Below, in pieces: positions 9,271 through 19,408 of a DNA stretch of 64,000 bases. The position numbers and the translations under genes are program-made. The DNA comes from Flavisolibacter longurius (GTDB taxonomy: Bacteria; Bacteroidota; Bacteroidia; Chitinophagales; Chitinophagaceae): positions 62,001 through 126,000 of the forward strand of contig JACJGO010000001.1 in assembly GCA_014163555.1 (NCBI GenBank), given 5' to 3'. The notes beneath the pieces are model-generated. The model saw nothing but the letters and a program-made list of their open reading frames with translations, was not told the DNA's origin and did not search any database. Every line of letters starts with the position of its first letter. Position 1 is the stretch's first letter.

Positions 9271-10011
9271 ATGCTTAAAGCTATTCTGATAGATGATGAA
9301 CCGGATTGTGTTCGCTTGTTAGCACTCCAGTTAAAAGAATACTGCCCACAGGTACATATAGTTGGACAATATACCAGCAGTGAAGAAGGCCAGCAGGCGA
9401 TTCAAATGCTAAACCCGGATGTGGTGTTTCTTGATATTGAAATGCCGAAAATGAATGGATTTGCACTGCTGGAAAAAGTTGGCGACATCTCGTTCAGTCT
9501 CATTTTCGTTACCGCCTACAATGAATTTGCAGTAAAAGCGTTTCGCTTCAGCGCACTTGACTACCTGCTGAAACCTCTCGACAATCACGAACTACAAGAG
9601 GCGGTGAGGAAGGTTGAAAAACGCCAGCCATTAGACATGCGGCAACTGACCATGCTTCGGTCGCAATTGCAAGATGGGCAGCACCCCCAAAAAATTGCCG
9701 TTCCTTATCAGGGGGGTGTTCATTTTATCGAGCTAAAAGACTTGGTTTATGGTGAAGCCGACAGTAACTACACAAAGCTTTTTCTTACAAACGGCAAACA
9801 TTATCTGCTGAGTAAAACCTTGCGGGATGTAGAGCAGGTGCTGGAAGAACGGAACTTCTTACGGGTACACCGGCAATTCCTGGTGAATCTTGACCACATC
9901 AAAACCTATCACAAAGGAGAAGCTGCTTACCTGGTGATGCAAGGTGATATCAATATACCAGTGGCGAAAAATCAAAAAGATCGACTGGTTCAAAAATTTG
10001 GCTGGTTGTGA
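9271..10011 (+). CDS. LytTR-family response regulator
   Basis: 246 aa. The receiver domain covers residues 1-120, with acidic residues DDE at 8-10, phosphoacceptor Asp55 in FLDIEMP, Thr in FVTAYN and Lys in LLKPLD. A LytTR DNA-binding domain covers about 145-246 (YGEADSNYTKLFL, KTLRDVEQVL, FLRVHRQFLVNL). These regulators bind pairs of short direct repeats upstream of target genes. The partner is the kinase ending 28 nt upstream. No target is evident, though the next gene, a periplasmic amidohydrolase, is a candidate by position. Confidence 0.93.
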   Translation: MLKAILIDDEPDCVRLLALQLKEYCPQVHIVGQYTSSEEGQQAIQMLNPDVVFLDIEMPKMNGFALLEKVGDISFSLIFVTAYNEFAVKAFRFSALDYLLKPLDNHELQEAVRKVEKRQPLDMRQLTMLRSQLQDGQHPQKIAVPYQGGVHFIELKDLVYGEADSNYTKLFLTNGKHYLLSKTLRDVEQVLEERNFLRVHRQFLVNLDHIKTYHKGEAAYLVMQGDINIPVAKNQKDRLVQKFGWL

Positions 10012-10240
10012 CCTTCAACTCCATGATTAATCATTTTACTTTCCGGAATCAGACACTTTATTCATTGCTTCACTCGTCAATCCGTCTGTTCACAAAAGCA
10101 TTCCTGCTTTCCACAGGAATTTTCCCTAACTGCTCTCTCCTTTGATGGAAGTTTGATCAACAGTTTCTCCAGATTCACTATTGCAAAAATTTACAACATA
10201 GGCAAGGAGAAATTGGCTCTTCACGTTAAAATAAATCAGG

Positions 10241-11869
10241 ATGAAAAAGCAATTATATGCAATCGCGACGATTTTGTTCGTGTCTTGTTTTTGCAGTACA
10301 AAAATCAACGCCCAGCAGGCAGACTTGATACTCACGAATGGGAAAATATTTACGTCGGATGCAAAGCAACTTTATGTACAGGCACTGGCCATCAAGGGCA
10401 ACAGGGTAGTGGCAACCGGTAGTAGTGCTACCATCGAAAAATTAGCTTCCGCCAAAACGAAAAAGATTGACCTCAAAGGAAAAGTGGTTGTACCGGGATT
10501 CAATAATGGACATGATCATCCGGGTTGGGATGCACTAATAGGAAAATCCTATGCATACACAGATTTTCATCCGGACGGGCTGAGTAAATCGGCGGTGTTA
10601 GACTCTGTAAGCAGACTGGTAAAGGTTGCAAAACCAGGTGAATGGATCCATGGATTGATTGGCGTCGTGGTTCTTCATGATACCAGCATGCGGGCTGCTT
10701 TGGATAGTATAGCACCCAACAATCCGGTAGCCCTTCAAATTTGGTGGGGGCATGGTCTCACCATAAACGAAAAGGCACTTGTTGCATCAGGTTTGAGTGA
10801 TGGTCATAAAGACCCTGTGGGCGGCTGGTATATTAGGAATGCGTCCAATAAAATATCATCTATAGAGCAGAATGCGCAGGCACCCGTTTGGATTGCCATG
10901 TACAAGTCAGAACCGGAAAATTTGATTAAAGGATTAAAGACCTATGCCCAAAAACAATTACCCGTTGGTATAACGACTGTTCAATTTATGGGTACTGGCT
11001 TCAATGCGGCAGAAGCAATCACCGTTTGGCCTGCTGCTGATTTACCCCAACGTATCCGGATGATTGCCTGGCCACGATCAACTGCAGCGGGCAGACAGTT
11101 AACAGATTGGGATGCCAATGGCAACACTCCTTCCACACTTACTTACCTTACTGGAATAAAATATGTTATCGACGGCTCACCCATGGAAGGTAACGCCTTG
11201 CGCACCGTTCCGTATGCAGGTAAGCCAGGCTGGTATGGACGATTGAATTACCCAATTGACACAATGAAACAGATTTTAAGGGAAGCACTGACAACCGACA
11301 GGCAGTTGTTAATGCACATGACGGCTGACAGCAGTTTTGGAGTCGTGCTGGCGCTCATGAAAGAGATGGCAAGCGCAGACCAATGGAAAGCAAAAAGAGT
11401 ACGTATAGAACACAATTGCGTTGGAGACGTTGAAACAGGGAACATTTCAGCAAAAAACAGAAAAATTTTAAAAGAGTTTGGTATCCTGGTGATGCATACG
11501 CCAAAGTTCTGCATGGGCAGTCCAATGCGGTCTTTGCTGGATAGTGGGATCATCGTAGGCATTGCGCCGGATGGAACAATTAATCCATTTGTTGAAATTA
11601 TGAAAATGACAAGCACCCATCCAAATCCAAAAGAAAACTTTACCAGAGAGCAAGCTGTAATCGCTTATACAAAAACCAATGCCTTTGCGGAGTTTACCGA
11701 AAAGGAAAAAGGAACACTTGCGAAAGGAATGCTGGCAGATCTGGCCGTATTGTCGCAGGATATATTTATAATTCCAGCACAACAGCTTCCGTCTACGAAA
11801 AGTGTACTCACCATCATAGATGGAAAGATCGTTTACCAGCAAAAGAATGACTTGAGTTCAATAAGATAA
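10241..11869 (+). CDS. exported YtcJ-like amidohydrolase (amidohydrolase family 3)
   Basis: 542 aa with a signal peptide ending KINAQ. The mature chain begins with the amidohydrolase beta-sandwich (DLILTNGKIFTSD) and the segment KVVVPGFNNGHDHPG, with the metal-binding His-x-His at residues 91-93. Further motifs are HMTADSS (metal His), RIEHNC (metal His) and GIAPDGTI, a shifted form of the usual SDxP Asp segment. The C-terminal sandwich returns with LAKGMLADLAVLS. Related enzymes hydrolyse N-acyl or cyclic amides; the substrate here cannot be inferred. Start: first ATG, matching the signal peptide. It is 229 nt after the response regulator, so probably has its own promoter. Confidence 0.85.
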   Translation: MKKQLYAIATILFVSCFCSTKINAQQADLILTNGKIFTSDAKQLYVQALAIKGNRVVATGSSATIEKLASAKTKKIDLKGKVVVPGFNNGHDHPGWDALIGKSYAYTDFHPDGLSKSAVLDSVSRLVKVAKPGEWIHGLIGVVVLHDTSMRAALDSIAPNNPVALQIWWGHGLTINEKALVASGLSDGHKDPVGGWYIRNASNKISSIEQNAQAPVWIAMYKSEPENLIKGLKTYAQKQLPVGITTVQFMGTGFNAAEAITVWPAADLPQRIRMIAWPRSTAAGRQLTDWDANGNTPSTLTYLTGIKYVIDGSPMEGNALRTVPYAGKPGWYGRLNYPIDTMKQILREALTTDRQLLMHMTADSSFGVVLALMKEMASADQWKAKRVRIEHNCVGDVETGNISAKNRKILKEFGILVMHTPKFCMGSPMRSLLDSGIIVGIAPDGTINPFVEIMKMTSTHPNPKENFTREQAVIAYTKTNAFAEFTEKEKGTLAKGMLADLAVLSQDIFIIPAQQLPSTKSVLTIIDGKIVYQQKNDLSSIR

Positions 11870-11976
11870 AGCATGGAAGTACCCACAACTTCACTATTAT
11901 ACAATGCGCTCCATTCGCTTCAACATGGATTGGCCTTTCTGTATGACAAATCAAAGAGGAAACTTTGCCGAATTCA

Positions 11977-13233
11977 CTATACCAGGTAGCCAAACAGGTT
12001 GTCATCCTTGTTCAGTTCTGTGTAGCTGAATTTGTATCTACTTAAATTGTCAAGTAGGATGTCGTAGTCTTCCCTTGACTTTAGCTCCACTCCCACCAGC
12101 GCAGGCCCCGTTTCCTTGTTGTGCTTTTGCATGTACTCAAACCGGGTAATATCGTCGTCGGGTCCCAGCACATGGTTAACGAATTCTTTCAGCGCACCCG
12201 GACGCTGGGCAAAGCGAATGAGAAAATAATGTTTGAGGCCTTCGTATTGCAGCGACCGTTCTTTGATCTCCTGCATGCGGTCGATATCGTTGTTACCGCC
12301 GCTGATAATGCATACTACCTTTTTCCCGCGAATCTGTTCGGCAAACAGGTCCAGTGCGGCAATGGAAAGCGCACCGGCGGGTTCTACCACAATGGCTTCT
12401 TCGTTGTACAGTTTCAGGATGGTTGTACAAACTTTTCCTTCCGGAACGAGTTCGATCTGGTCGAGTACTTCTTTACAGATTGTATAATTTAGCTCGCCGA
12501 CCCGTTTGACAGCAGCGCCGTCTACAAATCGTTCAATATTTTCCAGCGTAACCGGTTGGCCGGCTTCAAAGGCAGCCTTCATGGAAGGGGCACCCTGTGG
12601 CTCCAGGCCAACAAGCGTTGTATGTGGAGAGAATGTTTTGAAATACGTACCTACGCCGGCAGCGAGTCCGCCGCCGCCTACAGGCATAAAAACATAATCA
12701 ATGCCATCCTGTTCTTCTAGGATTTCCACGCCAACCGTGGACTGTCCTTCAATGATGCGCAGGTGATCGAAGGGTGGAATAAACGTGAGGTTGTTCTGTG
12801 CCGTAAATTCTTTTGCCGCAATGGCACAATCGTCAAACGTGTCGCCAACCAGTTTAATTTCGATGAAATCTTCACCAAAAAGTTTGGTCTGCTGTACTTT
12901 TTGCTGCGGTGTGATGACGGGCATAAAAACGGTACCCTTCACCCGTAATTTTTTACACGAAAAGGCAAAACCCTGTGCATGGTTACCGGCACTGGCACAA
13001 ACAACACCTTTGGCTACTTGCTCAGCCGGCAAACTGCTCATCAGGTTAAAGGCGCCACGCAATTTGTAGGAACGCACTACCTGCAGATCTTCCCGTTTGA
13101 GGTAGATCTCGCAGCCATAACGCCGGGAGAGATTATGACTATACGCCAGTGGTGTTTTGTTCACCACCGGCTTTAGTCGTTCAACGGCGTTTTGAAAATT
13201 TAATTCCGATGCTATGGAAATTGTCTTAATCAC
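11977..13233 (-). CDS. ilvA: threonine dehydratase (threonine ammonia-lyase)
   Basis: 418 aa, fold-type II PLP enzyme. It deaminates threonine to 2-oxobutanoate, the first committed step to isoleucine. Visible motifs are KREDLQVVRSYKLRGA with the PLP lysine, SAGNHAQG, the VGGGGLAAG glycine loop and ISGGNND. A single C-terminal ACT-like domain (from about residue 325, YFLIRFAQRPGALKEF) is present rather than the two of the E. coli enzyme, so allosteric control is probably of the short type. It is the last gene of the operon and its start overlaps the ilvC stop by 8 nt. Confidence 0.95.
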   Translation of the reverse strand: MIKTISIASELNFQNAVERLKPVVNKTPLAYSHNLSRRYGCEIYLKREDLQVVRSYKLRGAFNLMSSLPAEQVAKGVVCASAGNHAQGFAFSCKKLRVKGTVFMPVITPQQKVQQTKLFGEDFIEIKLVGDTFDDCAIAAKEFTAQNNLTFIPPFDHLRIIEGQSTVGVEILEEQDGIDYVFMPVGGGGLAAGVGTYFKTFSPHTTLVGLEPQGAPSMKAAFEAGQPVTLENIERFVDGAAVKRVGELNYTICKEVLDQIELVPEGKVCTTILKLYNEEAIVVEPAGALSIAALDLFAEQIRGKKVVCIISGGNNDIDRMQEIKERSLQYEGLKHYFLIRFAQRPGALKEFVNHVLGPDDDITRFEYMQKHNKETGPALVGVELKSREDYDILLDNLSRYKFSYTELNKDDNLFGYLV

Positions 13234-14353
13234 GATAAAGGGGTGACGTGAATTTTACTTTCTGGTGTCTTTGCTCATTGGCCGATACGGGTTTATGTTC
13301 AGCAGGCTTTTGGTTTTCCGGACGCAGGCTGCGTACGGTTTTACCAGCTTGCCACAATTCGCTTTCCCGCAATTCCTTCAGCTCTTCTTCCAGGTTTTCG
13401 CGGTAGTCTGCTTTGGAGTTGCTTTCAATGGAACGAGCGGCTTCTTTTCCGGCAGCAACGCTTTCGTAAAGTTCTTTGAACACCGGTGCTGTGGCATCAC
13501 GGAATTTCTTCCACCAGTCCAGTGCTCCCCGTTGAGCCGTAGTAGAACAGTTGGCATACATCCAGTCCATACCGTTCTCCGCCACCAGCGGCATCAAGGA
13601 TTGCGTCAGCTCTTCTACTGTTTCGTTGAAGGCTTCAGAAGGCGTATGGCCTTTAGAGCGCAGCACTTCGTACTGGGCGGCAAAAATGCCCTGGATGGCG
13701 CCCATCAGGGTTCCGCGTTCGCCGGTTAAGTCTGAGTATACTTCTTTTTTAAAATCTGTTTCAAACAGGTATCCGCTACCGATAGCAATACCCAGGGCAA
13801 CAACCCTTTCCCATGCACGACCCGTGGCATCCTGGAAGATGGCAAAACTGGAGTTCAGTCCACGCCCCTGCAGGAACATGCGGCGCAATGATGTGCCCGA
13901 ACCTTTGGGTGCTACCAGGAATACATCCACATCAGCCGGAGGAATGATGCCGGTTTGATCGTTATAGGTAATGCCAAAGCCGTGAGAGAAATACAAGGCT
14001 TTGCCAGGTGTTAAATGTTTTTTTACCGTGGGCCACATGGCAATTTGGGCCGCATCGCTCAACAAATAGCAAATGATAGTGCCACGCTCCAGTGCCTCTT
14101 CAATTTCAAAAAGTGACTCGCCGGGCACAAAGCCATCACGTACGGCTTTATCCCAGGACTTAGAATTTTTGCGCTGGCCAACAATCACGTTGATGCCGTT
14201 TTCTTTTTGGTTCAATGCCTGGCCGGGGCCCTGCACACCATAGCCGATCACAGCGACCACCTCATTTTGCAATACTTCTTGTGCTTTGGAAAGCGGGAAC
14301 TCTTCTCGAGTCACTACATTTTCTTCCACACCACCGAAATTTAATTTTGCCAT
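13226..14353 (-). CDS. ilvC: ketol-acid reductoisomerase
   Basis: 375 aa. It converts 2-acetolactate or 2-aceto-2-hydroxybutanoate into the dihydroxy acids of valine and isoleucine synthesis, with NAD(P)H and Mg2+. The Rossmann motif is VAVIGYGVQG, with VGQRKNSKSW in the cofactor-specificity loop. The knotted C-terminal domain has SDLTGERGTLMGA (metal Asp/Glu) and EAFNETVEELTQ. A charged tail of about 45 residues (from around KADYREN) extends beyond the usual class I core. Its 3' end overlaps ilvA by 8 nt; upstream it is separated from ilvN by a repeated-word element. Confidence 0.96.
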   Translation of the reverse strand: MAKLNFGGVEENVVTREEFPLSKAQEVLQNEVVAVIGYGVQGPGQALNQKENGINVIVGQRKNSKSWDKAVRDGFVPGESLFEIEEALERGTIICYLLSDAAQIAMWPTVKKHLTPGKALYFSHGFGITYNDQTGIIPPADVDVFLVAPKGSGTSLRRMFLQGRGLNSSFAIFQDATGRAWERVVALGIAIGSGYLFETDFKKEVYSDLTGERGTLMGAIQGIFAAQYEVLRSKGHTPSEAFNETVEELTQSLMPLVAENGMDWMYANCSTTAQRGALDWWKKFRDATAPVFKELYESVAAGKEAARSIESNSKADYRENLEEELKELRESELWQAGKTVRSLRPENQKPAEHKPVSANEQRHQKVKFTSPLYRD

Positions 14354-14392
14354 TGTTCTTATTTTTTGTTGATGATGAATAGTTGTTGGGAA

Positions 14393-14465
14393 AGCTGTGA
14401 GCTACGAGCCATGAGCTTTGAGCAAAAAAACTAGAAGCTAGCAGCTAACAGCTCACGGCTGCTCT
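14393..14465. repeat. inverted repeated-word element, AGCTGTGAGC type
   Basis: Fills most of the 112-nt ilvN-ilvC gap. Left arm 14393-14423 is built of variants of GTGAGC/GAGCCATGAGC. Right arm 14431-14465 is the same word family on the other strand (TAGCAGC, ACAGCTCACGGCTGC). An A-rich core of 7 nt separates them. The arms can fold imperfectly on each other. There is no T-run, so it is not a simple terminator. Confidence 0.75.
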
Positions 14466-15062
14466 CTACATATCGAAAACTTCTTCCTGTTTGTTCAGGT
14501 ATTCGTTGGCCACAAGCTCGAAGCCGGGATTGAGCTCTTCAAACTCTTTCAATTTTTCGTGGAAACCATTGCTATTTTTAATGATGGCCACCCGGGCACT
14601 GCGAACAAATTCAATCAGGCCATGTGGCTCCAATACTTTGATCAACCGATCCGTTTCTTCACGGTGACCGGTGGTTTCAAATACCGTATAATCTTTGCGG
14701 ATCACCACGGCTCTGGCACCAAACTCACGCAGTAGGCGTTCTACTTTTACCTTTTCTGCAATTTCATCGGTAGGCACTTTGTAAAGGGCCAATTCCTGCC
14801 ACACAATCTCATCGCCGGTATTGTAGTAAGCCTTCAGCACTTCCACCTGCTTTTCAATCTGGCGAACCAGTTTGCGTACCACTTCTTCCGTTTCGTTGAT
14901 GACAATAGTAAAGCGATGAATACCGTCAACTTCGGAAGGCGAGGTGTTCATGCTTTCGATATTGATCTTGCGACGGGAGAAAATAATCGCAATGCGGTTA
15001 AGCAATCCGATGGTATTTTCTGTATAAACTGTTATGGTAAATTCCTGTTTCTGCATGGCCAT
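14466..15062 (-). CDS. ilvN: acetolactate synthase regulatory subunit
   Basis: 198 aa. An N-terminal ACT domain (EFTITVYTENTIGLLNRIAIIFSRRKINIES) and a second ACT-like half after about residue 85 (ALYKVPTDE, FGARAVVIRKD, TGHREETDRLI) give the full IlvH/IlvN architecture, which binds valine and controls the catalytic subunit. The ATG follows the ilvB stop with no spacing, consistent with coupled translation. An ATG two codons downstream (MQKQ) is an alternative start. Confidence 0.95.
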   Translation of the reverse strand: MAMQKQEFTITVYTENTIGLLNRIAIIFSRRKINIESMNTSPSEVDGIHRFTIVINETEEVVRKLVRQIEKQVEVLKAYYNTGDEIVWQELALYKVPTDEIAEKVKVERLLREFGARAVVIRKDYTVFETTGHREETDRLIKVLEPHGLIEFVRSARVAIIKNSNGFHEKLKEFEELNPGFELVANEYLNKQEEVFDM

Positions 15063-16802
15063 TTATTTAAGACGTATTTCGCTGACACTGGTTCCGGCTT
15101 CCACCATCGGGAACACATTGTTCTCTTTTCCTACCATTACTTCCAGCAGGTAAGAGCCGTCGTGCGCCAGCATTTCCTGCAACGCACCTTTTAATTCTTC
15201 TCGTTTGGAGATTCGTTTTCCGGCAATGCGGTAACCTTTGGCCACCTGTACAAAATCGGGGCTTTCGATGTTTACAAACGAGTAGCGCTTGCCGTGAAAA
15301 AGTTCCTGCCACTGTCGCACCATGCCCAGAAATTCATTGTTCAGGATAAGAATTTTTACATTGATGCCGGTTTGCATAATGGTGCCCAGTTCCTGTATGG
15401 TCATCTGGAAACCCCCGTCGCCGATGATGGCTACCACAGTTCTTTCAGGTGCACCAAATTTGGCACCGATAGCGGCAGGCAGGGCAAAGCCCATTGTCCC
15501 CAAACCACCGGATGTAATATTACTTTTTGAGCTGTTGAATTTGGCGTAACGGCAGGTCACCATCTGGTGTTGTCCCACGTCGGTTACCAGCACCGCTTCA
15601 CCACCCGAAAGTTCATTCAGGTGCTTGATCACTTCGCCCATGGTCATTTGTTCGGAATCAGGATTGAGCTCAGGGAAAATGCATTGCGTTACTTCCTCGC
15701 TTTCCAGTTCTTTGAAGCGTTGTAACCAGGCTGCATGATTGCGGAATTCCACCTGCTCGGTGAGCAGAGGCAAAGTTTCTTTGCAATCGCCCCAAACCGG
15801 AACGGTTGCTTTTACATTCTTGTCAATTTCAGCCGGATCAATATCGAGGTGGATCACTTTTGCCTGCTTGGCATATTTATCCAGGCGGCCGGTCACCCGG
15901 TCATCGAAGCGCATACCCACGGCGATAAGCACATCGCATTCGTTGGTGAGCACATTGGGCGCATAATTGCCATGCATTCCCAGCATACCTACATTCAAGG
16001 GATGATCAGATGGCAAGGCACTCAGGCCCAGGATAGTCCAGGCGGCAGGAATGCCGGCCTTTTCGATAAAGGCTTTGAATTCTTTTTCGGCTTTGCCAAG
16101 GATCACACCTTGGCCAAAAATCACAAACGGCTTTTTGGCGCTGTTGATCAGGGTTGCCGCTTCGGCAATGTATTCTTTGCGTACAATGGGCTTGGGCCGG
16201 TAACTGCGAATAAAGTTGCACTTTTCGTAACCGGTATAGTCAAACTTTTGTACTTGTGCGTTCTTGGTAATATCGATCAGCACCGGGCCGGGACGGCCAC
16301 TGGCAGCGATAAAAAAGGCTTTTGCCAAAACAGCCGGAATCTCGGTAGCATCCGTCACCTGGTAGTTCCACTTGGTGCAGGGTGTGGTCATGTTAATGAT
16401 GTCTGTCTCCTGGAAGGCATCGGTGCCTAACAAGTGTGCAAACACCTGACCCGTAATGCAAACAACAGGCGTACTGTCAATCAACGCATCGGCCAGTCCT
16501 GTGACCAGGTTGGTAGCACCCGGGCCGCTGGTGGCAAACACCACACCGGTTTTACCCGAGGTACGGGCAAAGCCCTGTGCGGCATGAATGGCTCCCTGTT
16601 CGTGACGAACCAAAATATGCTCCAACGAATCCTGGAAATCGTACAGGGCATCATAGATAGGCATGATAGCGCCACCGGGATAACCAAAAATGGTCTCCAC
16701 ACCTTCCTCTACAAATGCCCGCATCACAGCTTCTGATCCACTTATGGTTTCAGTCTTCGTCTGTAACGCATCCGTCTGCGGCTGTTTTAACGTGTCTTGC
16801 AT
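15063..16802 (-). CDS. ilvB: acetolactate synthase catalytic subunit
   Basis: 579 aa TPP-dependent enzyme that joins two pyruvates, or pyruvate and 2-oxobutanoate. Motifs are [18 protein letters not shown] with [11 protein letters not shown] (catalytic Glu of the N-terminal PYR domain), a central FAD-binding domain ([11 protein letters not shown]), and a C-terminal PP domain with GDGGFQM...[12 protein letters not shown] for TPP-Mg2+. Its first 53 nt lie inside the end of ilvD in another frame. The conserved core begins at [14 protein letters not shown], about 20 residues in, so the overlapping codons encode only a variable leader ([13 protein letters not shown]). Confidence 0.96.
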   Translation of the reverse strand: MQDTLKQPQTDALQTKTETISGSEAVMRAFVEEGVETIFGYPGGAIMPIYDALYDFQDSLEHILVRHEQGAIHAAQGFARTSGKTGVVFATSGPGATNLVTGLADALIDSTPVVCITGQVFAHLLGTDAFQETDIINMTTPCTKWNYQVTDATEIPAVLAKAFFIAASGRPGPVLIDITKNAQVQKFDYTGYEKCNFIRSYRPKPIVRKEYIAEAATLINSAKKPFVIFGQGVILGKAEKEFKAFIEKAGIPAAWTILGLSALPSDHPLNVGMLGMHGNYAPNVLTNECDVLIAVGMRFDDRVTGRLDKYAKQAKVIHLDIDPAEIDKNVKATVPVWGDCKETLPLLTEQVEFRNHAAWLQRFKELESEEVTQCIFPELNPDSEQMTMGEVIKHLNELSGGEAVLVTDVGQHQMVTCRYAKFNSSKSNITSGGLGTMGFALPAAIGAKFGAPERTVVAIIGDGGFQMTIQELGTIMQTGINVKILILNNEFLGMVRQWQELFHGKRYSFVNIESPDFVQVAKGYRIAGKRISKREELKGALQEMLAHDGSYLLEVMVGKENNVFPMVEAGTSVSEIRLK

Positions 16803-18432
16803 ATTTAAATAGTATTCCTTTTTCTGCTTTCAGGGCGGGCTGCTTCCACCGGGCTTTTCGCTGCGCCAGTTCTGCATCCCCAACCTTCAGCGTAATGGTG
16901 TTAGCTGTTGCGTCGAGTTCAATGATATCGTCATCCTGCACCAGTGCAAGGGTACCGCCATCAAAAGCTTCGGGTGTGATATGTCCCACCACAAAACCAT
17001 GCGTACCACCACTGAAACGACCGTCCGTGATCAAGGCAACGGATTTACCCAAACCAGCGCCGATGATGGCCGACGTGGGCTTCAGCATTTCAGGCATGCC
17101 AGGGCCACCTTTTGGTCCTACGTAGCGAATCACGACGACGTCGCCGGCCTTTACCTTACCCGAACGGATACCCGCAATGAGTTCAAATTCGCCGTCGAAC
17201 ACCCGGGCAGGACCTTCAAATCGTTCGCCTTCTTTGCCACTGATCTTGGCTACACTGCCGCCAGGGGCCAGATTACCATAGAGGATCTGCAGGTGACCAG
17301 TTGGCTTAAGAGGATCCGTGATCGGATGAATGATCTTTTGTGCTTCGAAATCCAGCGAAGGAACGTCGGCCAGGTTCTCCGCAACGGTTTTACCGGTTAC
17401 GGTTAAACAATCGCTGTGCAAAAGGCCTTGCTCCAGCAGGTATTTCATCACGGCAGGAACACCGCCGTGCTGATAGAGATCCTGCATTAAATATTTTCCG
17501 CTGGGTTTAAAATCAGCCAGTACCGGTACCCGATTACTAATGGTTTGAAAATCGTCCTGCGTGAGTTCCACATCCACGCTTTTGGCCATTGCAATCAGGT
17601 GCAGCACGGCATTGGTTGATCCACCCAAAACCATGATCACCGTGATGGCATTCTCAAATGCCTTGCGGGTCATGATGTCTTTAGGCTTGATATCTTTTTC
17701 CAGCAGGAGCCGAATGGCCTTCCCTGCCGCCAGGCATTCATCTTTTTTCTCCTGGCTCAAGGCAGGATTCGAAGAAGAAAACGGAAGGCTCATTCCCATC
17801 GCTTCAATTGCCGCTGCCATCGTATTGGCGGTGTACATGCCACCGCAGGCACCTGCGCTGGGGCAAGATGCTTTAACGATGCAGCGAAAATCTTCTTCGG
17901 TGATGGTACCGGCAATCTTTTGCCCCAAGGCCTCAAACGCTGAAACAATATTCAGATCCTGGCCATTGTAGTGGCCTGGTGCAATCGTTCCGCCGTACAC
18001 CATAATCGCCGGACGATTGAGTCGTCCCATGGCAATAATAGAACCGGGCATATTCTTATCGCAACCCGGCAGGGCAACCACCGCATCATAATACTGGGCA
18101 CCGCAAACTGCTTCAATGGAGTCAGCAATGATATCGCGGCTGACCAGCGAAAAGCGCATGCCGTCAGTACCGTTGCTGATGCCATCACTGACGCCAATGG
18201 TGTTAAATATCAATCCTACTAAATCGTTATCCCATACACCTTGTTTGACAATCCTGGCCAGATCGTTCAGGTGCATATTGCAGGTATTGCCGTCGTAGCC
18301 CATGCTCACAACGCCTACTTGCGCTTTCTTCAGGTCATCTTCCGTCAGGCCAATTCCGTACAGCATGGCTTGTGCAGCCGGCTGGGTTTCGTCCTGCGTA
18401 ATTGTTTTGCTGTATTTATTCAGTTCAATCAT
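16750..18432 (-). CDS. ilvD: dihydroxy-acid dehydratase
   Basis: 560 aa iron-sulfur enzyme that dehydrates dihydroxy acids to 2-oxo acids for valine and isoleucine. The cluster cysteines are in [27 protein letters not shown] and, earlier, [11 protein letters not shown]. The catalytic C-terminal region has [19 protein letters not shown]. The length is usual for the family. Its ATG overlaps the ilvE stop as ATGA; its 3' end overlaps ilvB by 53 nt, an unusually long overlap for this operon. Confidence 0.96.
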   Translation of the reverse strand: MIELNKYSKTITQDETQPAAQAMLYGIGLTEDDLKKAQVGVVSMGYDGNTCNMHLNDLARIVKQGVWDNDLVGLIFNTIGVSDGISNGTDGMRFSLVSRDIIADSIEAVCGAQYYDAVVALPGCDKNMPGSIIAMGRLNRPAIMVYGGTIAPGHYNGQDLNIVSAFEALGQKIAGTITEEDFRCIVKASCPSAGACGGMYTANTMAAAIEAMGMSLPFSSSNPALSQEKKDECLAAGKAIRLLLEKDIKPKDIMTRKAFENAITVIMVLGGSTNAVLHLIAMAKSVDVELTQDDFQTISNRVPVLADFKPSGKYLMQDLYQHGGVPAVMKYLLEQGLLHSDCLTVTGKTVAENLADVPSLDFEAQKIIHPITDPLKPTGHLQILYGNLAPGGSVAKISGKEGERFEGPARVFDGEFELIAGIRSGKVKAGDVVVIRYVGPKGGPGMPEMLKPTSAIIGAGLGKSVALITDGRFSGGTHGFVVGHITPEAFDGGTLALVQDDDIIELDATANTITLKVGDAELAQRKARWKQPALKAEKGILFKYARHVKTAADGCVTDED

Positions 18433-19322
18433 GCTACTTGCAAGGCGGTGCGGTATTCTTTTTCCAGCACGAGGTTTTTGTATGCTTTCTGAATAGTGGC
18501 ACCCAGTGTTTCTTTCCAGGGCTTGGCAAAGGCAACCTCATCGAGCGATTGAATGCCGATCACTTCTGCCGCCGTTCCGCACATGAAAGCGCCATCAACA
18601 CCTTTGATCTCTTCGGGCCTGATTTGTCGCTGGAGGACTTCAATGCCCAGGTCATTACAGATCTCCAGCACGGTGGCCCGGGTGATGCCCGGCAGAATGC
18701 TACCCAGTTGCGGGGTATGCAGCACACCGTCTTTTTCAAAGAAAATATTGGCGCCGGGACCTTCCGCTACAAAGCCGTCCACATCCAGCAGCAGCGCTTC
18801 GTCAAAACCAAGATCTTTGGCTTCCTGCGTGGCCATGATGGAATTGATGTAGTGGCCGGAGACTTTTGCTTCCACTTTAAAAGAAGCGGGTGTGATTCTT
18901 CTGTACGAAGAGGTGTAAAGGCGCAATAATTTTTCGCCGAGATAAGCACCCCACTCCCATGCGGCCAGGAGCAATTGCGCATCCTTGCCTTTTGTCAGTT
19001 GCATGTTGGGAGGACAGGTGACCAGCGGACGGATATACGCATCGCTGAAATTGTTGCGCTTCAGCAATTCGTAAGTCAGTTCAATGAGCTCGTCTGTTTT
19101 GTATGTATACGGAATGCCAATGGCTTTCGCAGAAAACTCCAGACGATCGTAGTGTTCTTTTGCTTTAAAAATGCGGGTACCGTTTTCAGTGTTGTAGGAA
19201 CGGATGCCTTCAAAAACGGCATAGCCATAATGCAAAGACTGATCGTAAACATTGCCCCTGGCCTCAGTTGCTTTAATAAACTCGCCATTGTAATACACAA
19301 TCGTGTTCTCGTTGTAATACAT
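18429..19322 (-). CDS. ilvE: branched-chain amino acid aminotransferase
   Basis: 297 aa fold-type IV PLP aminotransferase performing the last step of Val, Leu and Ile synthesis. Motifs are [33 protein letters not shown] with the PLP lysine, [19 protein letters not shown], and [11 protein letters not shown]. The start at 19322 gives [15 protein letters not shown], matching the family's N-terminus; an 18-codon upstream extension lies in the intergenic repeat and is rejected. It overlaps ilvD by 4 nt. Group I-type BCAT by pattern; D-amino acid or aromatic activity cannot be excluded from sequence alone. Confidence 0.94.
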   Translation of the reverse strand: MYYNENTIVYYNGEFIKATEARGNVYDQSLHYGYAVFEGIRSYNTENGTRIFKAKEHYDRLEFSAKAIGIPYTYKTDELIELTYELLKRNNFSDAYIRPLVTCPPNMQLTKGKDAQLLLAAWEWGAYLGEKLLRLYTSSYRRITPASFKVEAKVSGHYINSIMATQEAKDLGFDEALLLDVDGFVAEGPGANIFFEKDGVLHTPQLGSILPGITRATVLEICNDLGIEVLQRQIRPEEIKGVDGAFMCGTAAEVIGIQSLDEVAFAKPWKETLGATIQKAYKNLVLEKEYRTALQVA

Positions 19323-19361
19323 ACGTATGATTTGATTTGTGGAACGAATCAATTCAAGGCA

Positions 19362-19402
19362 AGCAATCGTCAACAATCGCCGACAGCAATCGTAGCGTCG
19401 AT
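19362..19402. repeat. repeated-word element, CAATCG type
   Basis: In the 86-nt leuB-ilvE gap. Three variants of CAATCG(T/C)C are spaced 13-14 nt apart, followed by GCGTCGATC. Only one clear arm is seen; a weak TTGATT/AATCAA inversion lies on the ilvE side. This is a different word from the other two gaps of the operon. Confidence 0.5.
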
Positions 19403-19408
19403 CTAAAA

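Noticed and set aside
15735-16430. 231-codon plus-strand frame opposite ilvB
   Set aside because: Antisense shadow of a strongly conserved enzyme gene.
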